Positions 1-12,733 of a stretch of 64,000 nt of DNA are shown one piece after another. The stretch lies in the NCBI GenBank assembly GCA_004293905.1, contig RDZE01000025.1, forward strand, positions 113,912 to 177,911. The letters are read 5' to 3'. The DNA is from Cytophagales bacterium (lineage in GTDB: Bacteria > Bacteroidota > Bacteroidia > Cytophagales > Microscillaceae). The first letter of the stretch is position 1. Every line of letters begins with the position of its first letter. The notes below the pieces were generated by a model. That model did not search any database and had not been told where the DNA came from. It saw only the letters and a program-made list of their open reading frames with translations. Both the position numbers and the translations under genes were made by a program.

Positions 1-59
1 CCTTTGAAGAGTACAATTAAAATTGGTGGACGGTCTCTACACAATGCTCAAGAAACACG

Positions 60-356
60 GTTTCAATCCTTTGAAGAGTACAATTAAAATACACCTGCAA
101 AGTCGCCTGCCTTGTCGTAGTATTTGTTTCAATCCTTTGAAGAGTACAATTAAAATTAGTTTGAGAGCCATAAGGGGCTATTTCACAAACGAGTTTCAAT
201 CCTTTGAAGAGTACAATTAAAATTGTGGTTGATGTTACCACCACACCAAACGATTTTATGTTTCAATCCTTTGAAGAGTACAATTAAAATTTTCATCAAC
301 GATGCCAGTTACAAATTCTCTCGTTGTTTCAATCCTTTGAAGAGTACAATTAAAAT
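60..356 (-). repeat. Ancestral-type repeats at the trailer-proximal end of the array
   Basis: The complete repeats starting at 60, 126, 193, 260 and 326 begin with G on the plus strand, so the minus-strand repeat ends GAAAC. From the repeat at 392 to the leader-proximal copy at 22741 the base is A (GAAAT). Because new repeats are copied from the leader-proximal one, this marks a single substitution near the visible old end of the array, inherited by every later copy. I noticed no later G-type copy. Confidence 0.85.
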
Positions 357-3300
357 TCCCCGCGTTCTTTGGTTTTACTATCCATAAACACATTTCAATC
401 CTTTGAAGAGTACAATTAAAATAGTAGCCCGCCGCGCCTGCAAAAGGTTCAATTATTGATTTCAATCCTTTGAAGAGTACAATTAAAATAGTTGCAAACC
501 TCAAAAAGACTTGCAAAACTTAGTATATTTCAATCCTTTGAAGAGTACAATTAAAATATTGATTTACACTTTATTAGGTTGCAAGTGGTCAAGATTTCAA
601 TCCTTTGAAGAGTACAATTAAAATTTTGATAAGCCTCCTTATCAGTAAAAAGAGTAACGTCATTTCAATCCTTTGAAGAGTACAATTAAAATTGGGACGG
701 AGGCGATTACGATACTTTGCGAAGGGCAAATTTCAATCCTTTGAAGAGTACAATTAAAATCTGCTTTGTCGGCATCGGATATCCACCAAACTTCCCATTT
801 CAATCCTTTGAAGAGTACAATTAAAATCAGCTTCTCTTTTCGTTTCGTAGCTTGCTTCTGTTTTATTTCAATCCTTTGAAGAGTACAATTAAAATAAAAA
901 AAGATTGGGACGAAGCCCTAATTTAGCTGAATTTCAATCCTTTGAAGAGTACAATTAAAATTTGAAATCGAATCTTTGGAAGACAAGAAAAAATACGAAT
1001 TTCAATCCTTTGAAGAGTACAATTAAAATTGCTTCAGAGAGAGTAACCAAAATATTTTGCTCCGATTTCAATCCTTTGAAGAGTACAATTAAAATTATTT
1101 TTTTATTTTGTTTACTAAGTTTGAGATACTCATTTCAATCCTTTGAAGAGTACAATTAAAATAATATGAGCTTCTCAAGCTATTTGAGGCTATGAAAATT
1201 TCAATCCTTTGAAGAGTACAATTAAAATGGCAGACACGTTGTAAATTCAAAGGAAGTCCTACTTATTTCAATCCTTTGAAGAGTACAATTAAAATATACT
1301 GGGGTTCTCAGGCTACCAAGAGGAAGATTTCATTTCAATCCTTTGAAGAGTACAATTAAAATAAGTAAGGGACTATGTGGAGAAAAACGGCGGAGCTTAA
1401 TTTCAATCCTTTGAAGAGTACAATTAAAATCGCGCTACTATTTCCCACACTACGCCGATACAGATATTTCAATCCTTTGAAGAGTACAATTAAAATAATG
1501 GCACCCCAAGAGGCTTCAAGGTATGGGAGAAGATTTCAATCCTTTGAAGAGTACAATTAAAATTATCAACAAATGATGATTATGAACTCGAATGGACTAT
1601 TTCAATCCTTTGAAGAGTACAATTAAAATCCTGAATATTTCCTGCGGTAAAGCCTTTGTACCTTGATTTCAATCCTTTGAAGAGTACAATTAAAATTTGA
1701 AGGCGATTAGTAAAAATTGGTGCATTATTTCATTTCAATCCTTTGAAGAGTACAATTAAAATAACTACTTGGCTACCAACGTCCATCAGCGCGACAAATT
1801 TCAATCCTTTGAAGAGTACAATTAAAATACCCATTGGTGTTTGGCAACCAAATTATTTCTCTACATTTCAATCCTTTGAAGAGTACAATTAAAATAAGCA
1901 AAGACAAACGGCTATTTATCAACAGCCACACTATTTCAATCCTTTGAAGAGTACAATTAAAATGCTTGCGATAATTCTATCGCTTATCAGCTCCGTAGAT
2001 TTCAATCCTTTGAAGAGTACAATTAAAATCGGTACAAATTGTATGCCCAAAAAGCCGAAGAAGAATTTCAATCCTTTGAAGAGTACAATTAAAATTGGGC
2101 GCAGGCGCAACTTTTACGGGCACCTCGCGCGAATTTCAATCCTTTGAAGAGTACAATTAAAATTCTTGTTGCTTTTTTTGCATCTCTTCGGTGTATAGAA
2201 TTTCAATCCTTTGAAGAGTACAATTAAAATGGCGCGGCAAGGGTAAGAAGCGAAACCTTCACCGAATTTCAATCCTTTGAAGAGTACAATTAAAATAATC
2301 TTTAAGGGCTTTTTCTGTGTTGTTGCCAAAGAATTTCAATCCTTTGAAGAGTACAATTAAAATATTTTGCAATAAAAATATCAACATAAGCTGATTTGAA
2401 TTTCAATCCTTTGAAGAGTACAATTAAAATAAAAACAAGGTTGGTTCGCTGTAAGTGCGGATTTATATTTCAATCCTTTGAAGAGTACAATTAAAATTGG
2501 AAAAGGTTTTTGCAGAAAAGCAAAAAAAACTATTTCAATCCTTTGAAGAGTACAATTAAAATCAGCATTTCCATTTCCTATTCTATAGTCAAGAAGCGTA
2601 TTTCAATCCTTTGAAGAGTACAATTAAAATTATCCAGGTGCCAGCGACCAAACCAAGTGCATCATATTTCAATCCTTTGAAGAGTACAATTAAAATATTA
2701 GCCTTCAAGAAGACTATTTTGACTGATTTTTATTTCAATCCTTTGAAGAGTACAATTAAAATATTAGCCTTCAAGAAGACTATTTTGACTGATTTTTATT
2801 TCAATCCTTTGAAGAGTACAATTAAAATACTATGTAGCCGCGCGTTTTGGCGGTTGTTGCAAGATTTCAATCCTTTGAAGAGTACAATTAAAATTATCAT
2901 AGAAACGACCGCCATGTTTCAAAAATTCGAATTTCAATCCTTTGAAGAGTACAATTAAAATCTTTATTAGCTAAATTGTGGAATGTAGGGGCGATGCATT
3001 TCAATCCTTTGAAGAGTACAATTAAAATAAAGAGGGAAAAAATCTCCTTGAAAAAATATTCCTCATTTCAATCCTTTGAAGAGTACAATTAAAATTAAAA
3101 GGCGCTCTGAATCTTGTTTAAACCCCATTTATTTCAATCCTTTGAAGAGTACAATTAAAATCAAAATGAAAGATGTTGAGGAGAGAGTATCAACAATTTC
3201 AATCCTTTGAAGAGTACAATTAAAATTCCGAAGCGATAGTAGTGCGAATGACATTCGCCATTATTTCAATCCTTTGAAGAGTACAATTAAAATCCACGAC

Positions 3301-6300
3301 CTAAGCAGGGAAGACATCGAAATAAAAAATTTCAATCCTTTGAAGAGTACAATTAAAATTTTAACCCGGCGACCTCTTATCTAAAAGATATGGAGATTTC
3401 AATCCTTTGAAGAGTACAATTAAAATACGAAATAGTCGAGGGGTGTCATCCGCGTCGAGGGATTTCAATCCTTTGAAGAGTACAATTAAAATCAGACCCG
3501 CAAATGCAGAAACTTTCTCCGCCTAAATTTCAATCCTTTGAAGAGTACAATTAAAATTAAAAACCTTTTTTTTGATACTTTCCATGTGTTGGATTTCAAT
3601 CCTTTGAAGAGTACAATTAAAATATAACAACTATAATCAACTCGATATGTCCCCGCACGATTTCAATCCTTTGAAGAGTACAATTAAAATAAAGGAGTTT
3701 TAATAAACTGTATTCTTTCTTGTCTAATTTCAATCCTTTGAAGAGTACAATTAAAATTGTGGATAAAATTTATTTAGGCGGGGATACCTATGGAAATTTC
3801 AATCCTTTGAAGAGTACAATTAAAATAAAACCCCGACCTTTTCTTATATAGCGCGGCGGTAAAATTTCAATCCTTTGAAGAGTACAATTAAAATTGGTTT
3901 TTCTGATGTCTGCAAATTGGTCGGAGTATTATTTCAATCCTTTGAAGAGTACAATTAAAATGAAATTTTTTGAATATATCAGCACTTTATTTCTAAAATT
4001 TCAATCCTTTGAAGAGTACAATTAAAATTGGAATTGACAATTTGCAAATTCCACTGTCCATCTTATTTCAATCCTTTGAAGAGTACAATTAAAATACTAC
4101 TACGATTTGTTAATCCAAGAAATCGCGAAAAATTTCAATCCTTTGAAGAGTACAATTAAAATAAAACAAGCTGAATATTGAAAATATTAAAGAAGCATTT
4201 CAATCCTTTGAAGAGTACAATTAAAATAGTATAAAAGCAACAACAAGAAAGACATAGTAATAAATTTCAATCCTTTGAAGAGTACAATTAAAATTTAAAG
4301 TAGACGGCACAGTCAATACTATCCCGACCTAATTTCAATCCTTTGAAGAGTACAATTAAAATTATGCCTACGTGTTAGGGATACCCTTTGATTTCTCATT
4401 TCAATCCTTTGAAGAGTACAATTAAAATCTACATTTGCTTCTCTTTTTGTAAGCTCCAAGGTAGATTTCAATCCTTTGAAGAGTACAATTAAAATTTCTT
4501 CTGAATAATCATCACTTTTTGAAGTTTCTACATTTCAATCCTTTGAAGAGTACAATTAAAATCTGAAAAGAAAAAGATAATCTTTAAATTGTCCTAATTT
4601 CAATCCTTTGAAGAGTACAATTAAAATGGTTGTAAGGTGGGTCAGTGAGAACTATGCGTGCCTTATTTCAATCCTTTGAAGAGTACAATTAAAATTTCGC
4701 CGTTGGCATCTCTGTATCCAACTGCATAGTTATTTCAATCCTTTGAAGAGTACAATTAAAATCATGGTAAGTATTAATGATGCCAAACTTCGCATCGTAT
4801 TTCAATCCTTTGAAGAGTACAATTAAAATTGACACTAAAAACCCTACTTTGCACCTTGTTTATAAATTTCAATCCTTTGAAGAGTACAATTAAAATCCGA
4901 ATTCTCTTCCGCTTGTTCTTTGAACTGCTTATATTTCAATCCTTTGAAGAGTACAATTAAAATCGCTTTTTGGCTTCCGCTATTTGGCGAGGGTTCATAA
5001 TTTCAATCCTTTGAAGAGTACAATTAAAATTGGCAGTAGGGAAAGTAATTTTTGATGTTTTTTCTAATTTCAATCCTTTGAAGAGTACAATTAAAATTTA
5101 AAGTTGTTTTGTCAAGCCCTTGGGTCCTATGCATTTCAATCCTTTGAAGAGTACAATTAAAATATAGAAAATTCTATCTCTTATGTAGAGATAAAGTTTA
5201 TTTCAATCCTTTGAAGAGTACAATTAAAATCAGTGGTGGTGCCGTTTTGGGAAAAGAGTAAATCTAATTTCAATCCTTTGAAGAGTACAATTAAAATGCC
5301 TTGTAGTTGTATTTTGATGTACGATTGTCAAATATTTCAATCCTTTGAAGAGTACAATTAAAATAAGAGTACGATACAACAACAAGTAGCTTGAGTATCT
5401 ATTTCAATCCTTTGAAGAGTACAATTAAAATACTATGCTATTTTTTTGCTCAAAAGCAAAATATTAAAAATTTCAATCCTTTGAAGAGTACAATTAAAAT
5501 CGGCTATATAGTCCCTACAAAACTTTCTTCTATAGCATTTCAATCCTTTGAAGAGTACAATTAAAATATTGCGGGCGCGTCCTCAGGTAAGGCTTCAGGT
5601 AGTTTATTTCAATCCTTTGAAGAGTACAATTAAAATATTGTAGAAAAACCACGTATGCAGGCAAGTATGCAATTTCAATCCTTTGAAGAGTACAATTAAA
5701 ATAAGCCAATAAGGTCGCAACTCCACAGGAAGAACAAATTTCAATCCTTTGAAGAGTACAATTAAAATTTATTTTAGCCAATTTCTCTTCTATTTCTCCT
5801 ATATTTCAATCCTTTGAAGAGTACAATTAAAATGAAGATACAACAAATATACAACTCGCTCATGTCAAAATTTCAATCCTTTGAAGAGTACAATTAAAAT
5901 TAGAGTTTTGAGCTTTCTGACCACAACATAGCCTTATTTCAATCCTTTGAAGAGTACAATTAAAATCTTTGTACTCAAGATAGAACTCGAGCAATTTTGC
6001 TTCATTTCAATCCTTTGAAGAGTACAATTAAAATTTTTCGCTGGGGCTTCTTCTGGGGATAGAATACAAAATTTCAATCCTTTGAAGAGTACAATTAAAA
6101 TTTCAAGTAAAGTACTTGCCTACCGTAGCAGGCAAGTATTTCAATCCTTTGAAGAGTACAATTAAAATGGTCTTACCTGCCAATACACGTAAAACAAAAT
6201 ATCATTTCAATCCTTTGAAGAGTACAATTAAAATCATATAACTGTATAACATAAATATTTTTCTCTTTTAATTTCAATCCTTTGAAGAGTACAATTAAAA

Positions 6301-9300
6301 TAAGGCATCAATGCCGACCGAACTCGCATCTCTCAAATTTCAATCCTTTGAAGAGTACAATTAAAATAGTGAGAGTTGAAACCAGAAGATATGCCTTTCA
6401 AAAATTTCAATCCTTTGAAGAGTACAATTAAAATGATATGTGATGAAGAAAGAAGGCTCAAGGAAAATAATTTCAATCCTTTGAAGAGTACAATTAAAAT
6501 TGTATCGTGCCGGCTTGGAAGATTACGAAATGCTAAATTTCAATCCTTTGAAGAGTACAATTAAAATAAAATATGTCGGCTGCCCTGCTTTTGGGTGATA
6601 CTTATTTCAATCCTTTGAAGAGTACAATTAAAATCTCTCTTGAGGCTGTATTTGAAAACGAATATCCTTTATTTCAATCCTTTGAAGAGTACAATTAAAA
6701 TGGCACGTAGCGAAGCGGATTGGCTTGTGGGTATCAAATTTCAATCCTTTGAAGAGTACAATTAAAATGCGGGAATCGTTTATATCCCTTTTACAAGAAA
6801 ATGATTTCAATCCTTTGAAGAGTACAATTAAAATAGGGCAAGTCTCTCAACGCGATGATGCAGAATCATATTTCAATCCTTTGAAGAGTACAATTAAAAT
6901 TTTTTGTGTAGTTTTTTTAAAAGGGATGAAAAAATATTTCAATCCTTTGAAGAGTACAATTAAAATGGCAACAATCAAGTCAATCCTTTTTTGCACTGTT
7001 GTATTTCAATCCTTTGAAGAGTACAATTAAAATGATTACTTGATACCCCAAGTCATAGAACGCATTTAATTTCAATCCTTTGAAGAGTACAATTAAAATG
7101 CATTTTTGTTTTCTACTCCAAAAAACTTTCCAACGATTTCAATCCTTTGAAGAGTACAATTAAAATAACACCCCCTACCAACGCCACCGAAACAATAACT
7201 AAATTTCAATCCTTTGAAGAGTACAATTAAAATTTTTCGCATCTATTTTTTTGTATAAGCCAACCAAATATTTCAATCCTTTGAAGAGTACAATTAAAAT
7301 TAGAGGAAGTTTCCCAACCTGCGCCACCGCTTCGATTTCAATCCTTTGAAGAGTACAATTAAAATTGTAGGCAGGTTGGTAGAAACCATCTCAAGACTTT
7401 TATTTCAATCCTTTGAAGAGTACAATTAAAATTCAAAGCCTACAAACAGAGCTTGATGAGATAAAAGATTTCAATCCTTTGAAGAGTACAATTAAAATTC
7501 CATTAGAATACAAGAGATACATAGATGCGGATACATTTCAATCCTTTGAAGAGTACAATTAAAATTTTTCATTTTTTTCTAAAATAAATCAAATCTCATT
7601 TATTTCAATCCTTTGAAGAGTACAATTAAAATTAAAATCGGGCTATCTATGTGCAGTAAAACAAAAAAATTTCAATCCTTTGAAGAGTACAATTAAAATT
7701 TTTGGCAAGTTCAAGGAGTTCCTTCGTACCTGCAAATTTCAATCCTTTGAAGAGTACAATTAAAATAAAGTACAAAGCTATACTGTGTGGTTCTTCTTTT
7801 TATTTCAATCCTTTGAAGAGTACAATTAAAATCGCAACAAAGCACGGCAACGGCGAGGTATTTTGCGATTTCAATCCTTTGAAGAGTACAATTAAAATGC
7901 CAACGGGCAGTAAATCCAGCATTTTGGCGAATAAATTTCAATCCTTTGAAGAGTACAATTAAAATTGCGCACTTACGCCTATTGCCGTGCCTGAATAGTC
8001 GATTTCAATCCTTTGAAGAGTACAATTAAAATAGTTTATAGAAGAACAAAATACAAATTTGCCTTTTTATTTCAATCCTTTGAAGAGTACAATTAAAATT
8101 TTTCCCAGCCTTCTACGAAACCGCGAATAAATTCGGATTTCAATCCTTTGAAGAGTACAATTAAAATAATTTTGTTGGAATCTTCGTTAAAGGTTTTTTC
8201 AAATTTCAATCCTTTGAAGAGTACAATTAAAATCGAATTAGACGCGTTTTTCCCGAAGTGCCTACTGGATTTCAATCCTTTGAAGAGTACAATTAAAATA
8301 AACAATGGCTACAGCGTTGATGGGCGTGCTGGAGGATTTCAATCCTTTGAAGAGTACAATTAAAATCCAACGCCAAAATAGAGGCTTTGTTTTTGCAAAA
8401 ATATTTCAATCCTTTGAAGAGTACAATTAAAATTTTTTCATGTATATATTGCCATTTTTATCCATATCATTTCAATCCTTTGAAGAGTACAATTAAAATT
8501 TCAATTTTGACAGTACCGATACAGTAACAGGTGTATTTCAATCCTTTGAAGAGTACAATTAAAATCGGAAATTCCGAACAATTGCAAGCACCTCTTTTTG
8601 ATTTCAATCCTTTGAAGAGTACAATTAAAATAGCGCGTGCCAATGACAGAAAAAATAGTAAATCAGCCATTTCAATCCTTTGAAGAGTACAATTAAAATT
8701 CGTTACTTCTTCTTTCTCTTCTTCTTCCTGTGTCGCAAATTTCAATCCTTTGAAGAGTACAATTAAAATGAAAAATTGAACTGGACAGAGAAAACGCACT
8801 TTTATATTTCAATCCTTTGAAGAGTACAATTAAAATCACGCATAGTTCTCACGGACCCACCTTACAACCTTGATTTCAATCCTTTGAAGAGTACAATTAA
8901 AATATCCTATCTAACAAAACGAAACAGAATAATAAAAAATTTCAATCCTTTGAAGAGTACAATTAAAATCGTATTCAACGTCAATTTCGTTGGCAAAGAA
9001 ATTAATTTCAATCCTTTGAAGAGTACAATTAAAATTGCAGGCGATGACATAGCAATTTTTTATTAGAGATAATTTCAATCCTTTGAAGAGTACAATTAAA
9101 ATACGATATCGTTCGGATTGGCGATAAGGAAGTACTAATTTCAATCCTTTGAAGAGTACAATTAAAATTTTGCGCTTCGTTGCCTTCAAATTTTTTCAGT
9201 TCTTATTTCAATCCTTTGAAGAGTACAATTAAAATGCAAGAAATCACATTAGGAATGCGTTTAATCTTTTATTTCAATCCTTTGAAGAGTACAATTAAAA

Positions 9301-10139
9301 TCTGCCGTAGGACAGGCTTTTTTCTAATTTCAAGAAATTTCAATCCTTTGAAGAGTACAATTAAAATAGAGCATTGGTGTTATGGGGCATTGCTTCGGGG
9401 CTATTTCAATCCTTTGAAGAGTACAATTAAAATTTCGTGGAACTGCGCAGCCTGCTTCTCTTCGTTTCTATTTCAATCCTTTGAAGAGTACAATTAAAAT
9501 GTAGTAGAGTATGTTTTGCCCAATGCAACTATTGATTTCAATCCTTTGAAGAGTACAATTAAAATATAGATATCAGCATCTGACTTTGCCTGTTCAATGG
9601 ATTTCAATCCTTTGAAGAGTACAATTAAAATTGTACCTCGTAAAATCTTGTATTGAGGAATTTGAAGATTTCAATCCTTTGAAGAGTACAATTAAAATCA
9701 ATTTTAACTGATTGTGTAGAATTGATTTTGAGTGATTTCAATCCTTTGAAGAGTACAATTAAAATGCGTTCAGGATAGAAAAAAGCGCGGACAACATTAC
9801 TATTTCAATCCTTTGAAGAGTACAATTAAAATCTACTAAAGTGTTGTCTGTAAAAGTACCAGCCAATACATTTCAATCCTTTGAAGAGTACAATTAAAAT
9901 TAGAAAACAAGGAAAGGCTATTTTCTATAAGGCTTAATTTCAATCCTTTGAAGAGTACAATTAAAATTGGTACATGCGACCACATAACAATCCGCGAAGA
10001 TGAATTTCAATCCTTTGAAGAGTACAATTAAAATTTTTCACGTCTTTGCGTAGTTATTAAATATTGTTAAATTTCAATCCTTTGAAGAGTACAATTAAAA
10101 TAAGAGCAGAATTTGAGCCAAAACCGTTCCCCGAAGAAA

Positions 10140-10196
10140 ATTTCAATCCTTTGAAGAGTACAATTAAAAGTACATTTGTAAATTATTTTTAGATAT
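10140..10196 (-). repeat. Aberrant repeat (3' base G on plus) followed by a short 26-nt spacer
   Basis: The repeat at 10140-10170 ends AAAAG rather than AAAAT on the plus strand. The next spacer, 10171-10196, is only 26 nt, against 34-38 nt elsewhere. The spacer just before it (10102-10139) is the one duplicated at 12633-12670, and the repeat that follows the duplicate is aberrant too. This ties the two sites together as products of one recombination event. Confidence 0.85.
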
Positions 10197-12670
10197 ATTT
10201 CAATCCTTTGAAGAGTACAATTAAAATCAAGACCAGTACGCTCAATGTATTTGACCATACAGATTTCAATCCTTTGAAGAGTACAATTAAAATCCTACTG
10301 AATCAAAACTTCATGATTACTTGTCAGAAATTTCAATCCTTTGAAGAGTACAATTAAAATCATATAGAAAACCAAAAAGAGGAGATGTTCGCTTTCATTT
10401 CAATCCTTTGAAGAGTACAATTAAAATGAGAAATAAATTTTATCTTGCAATTCCTCTATACTTATTTCAATCCTTTGAAGAGTACAATTAAAATTTATTG
10501 AAAGAAAAAAGCAAATTCCAGTGAAAGTATTTCAATCCTTTGAAGAGTACAATTAAAATCATATTAGAACCCTATGAGTGGATTGATATGGATATTTCAA
10601 TCCTTTGAAGAGTACAATTAAAATTTTGCACGCAATAAATATCTTCCAGAGCATGGAATCATTTCAATCCTTTGAAGAGTACAATTAAAATCGGATTGCT
10701 GTAATTTGAAAGTTATTTTATAAGTATTTCAATCCTTTGAAGAGTACAATTAAAATTGGGTTTACAAGCAAAGAAACAATCACGAGATTGAAATTTCAAT
10801 CCTTTGAAGAGTACAATTAAAATCGAAACAACGATGATGTCTGCGAACCTTACATCCTCTATTTCAATCCTTTGAAGAGTACAATTAAAATATCCGCAGA
10901 GATGCAATCAGTGATTTCATCTTAGAAATTTCAATCCTTTGAAGAGTACAATTAAAATAAGAAAGGTTTTGGATTGTGATATTCTAGTATTTTTGAATTT
11001 CAATCCTTTGAAGAGTACAATTAAAATAGTGCTATCTTCTCAAAGTTTATCTCTTGTACAAATATTTCAATCCTTTGAAGAGTACAATTAAAATGAGATT
11101 TGGGGAAAGAGGCAATCAGAACTTTTACCATATTTCAATCCTTTGAAGAGTACAATTAAAATTAATAATGAGGTGCCCGACATTTGGGCTCTACCAATAT
11201 TTCAATCCTTTGAAGAGTACAATTAAAATTGTTCAGGAAGGCTGTAAACTTCAAGCAGAATGCTAATTTCAATCCTTTGAAGAGTACAATTAAAATAATG
11301 CAACAAGTATCAATGAAGTTTTTTTGTATGCTATTTCAATCCTTTGAAGAGTACAATTAAAATTTGACACAACTGACTGAGCAAATAAAAATGCAAGTAT
11401 TTCAATCCTTTGAAGAGTACAATTAAAATATGAGCAGCAACAGATTAACGTAAATAATTCGAAATTTCAATCCTTTGAAGAGTACAATTAAAATTCGCGC
11501 TATCTACTTCACCAGTAGCACTAAGTTGTAATTTCAATCCTTTGAAGAGTACAATTAAAATCTGAAATCTCAACTTTTTCATAGTTGTCAAGAGGAAATT
11601 TCAATCCTTTGAAGAGTACAATTAAAATTGAATCTACCCTCAGTATCAATCATTGAGGCACTTATTTCAATCCTTTGAAGAGTACAATTAAAATCACTAC
11701 ACAGATATAGATGATAAAACTACTATAACATTTCAATCCTTTGAAGAGTACAATTAAAATTTCCATTAACCAAGAACCAATGGGCTTTCGAATACGAATT
11801 TCAATCCTTTGAAGAGTACAATTAAAATAATCTCAGGAGCTAACCAGCGACGCCCATCACCAGATTTCAATCCTTTGAAGAGTACAATTAAAATTCGCTT
11901 ACAAAATCTATTTGCCGTAACCAATAAAATATTTCAATCCTTTGAAGAGTACAATTAAAATCATCTTGGGTACAACTTCCAGACACCTCAATAATGATAT
12001 TTCAATCCTTTGAAGAGTACAATTAAAATGCTTATCACGGGTGCAAATGGTTTGTACCAAAAATATATTTCAATCCTTTGAAGAGTACAATTAAAATACT
12101 TTGCAGGTGTTGCGCAACTACTTCGCGCCTGAAATTTCAATCCTTTGAAGAGTACAATTAAAATTGCCCGACATTTGGGCTCTACCAATTGGAGTACCCT
12201 CATTTCAATCCTTTGAAGAGTACAATTAAAATGTTAGGGTGTTCCGAAAGGTTTTTAGCAAAATCATTAATTTCAATCCTTTGAAGAGTACAATTAAAAT
12301 TTGCAAACGGACTACTCTGAAGAGATGAAAGAGTTATTTCAATCCTTTGAAGAGTACAATTAAAATTATTATCGCATGGGTGGAAGCAGGCTTACACAAA
12401 TATTTCAATCCTTTGAAGAGTACAATTAAAATTTTAGGGCTCACAGAAGAAGAAATAGCTGACAATTTATTTCAATCCTTTGAAGAGTACAATTAAAATT
12501 GAAGCTTGGGGTAGCCCTTGAAATAGCCAAATCAAATTTCAATCCTTTGAAGAGTACAATTAAAATCTTCAGGCAGGCGCGTACAGGTTTTGGAATCTGT
12601 CATTTCAATCCTTTGAAGAGTACAATTAAAATAAGAGCAGAATTTGAGCCAAAACCGTTCCCCGAAGAAA

Positions 12671-12733
12671 ATTTCAATCCTTTGAAGAGTACAATTAAAA
12701 ATATTTCAATCCTTTGAAGAGTACAATTAAAAT
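12671..12733 (-). repeat. Two repeats abutting without a spacer
   Basis: The repeat starting at 12671 runs to ATTAAAA at 12700. Only AT (12701-12702) separates it from the next repeat at 12703-12733. The sequence equals the 10140-10227 segment with about 23 nt removed from the last repeat base through most of the 26-nt spacer. A deletion after duplication of that segment explains it best. Confidence 0.85.

Noticed and set aside
828..4464. Possible homology between spacers near 828 and 4429 (both contain GCTTCTCTTTT)
   Set aside because: Only about 11 bases match and the rest differ; not above chance among some 340 AT-rich spacers.
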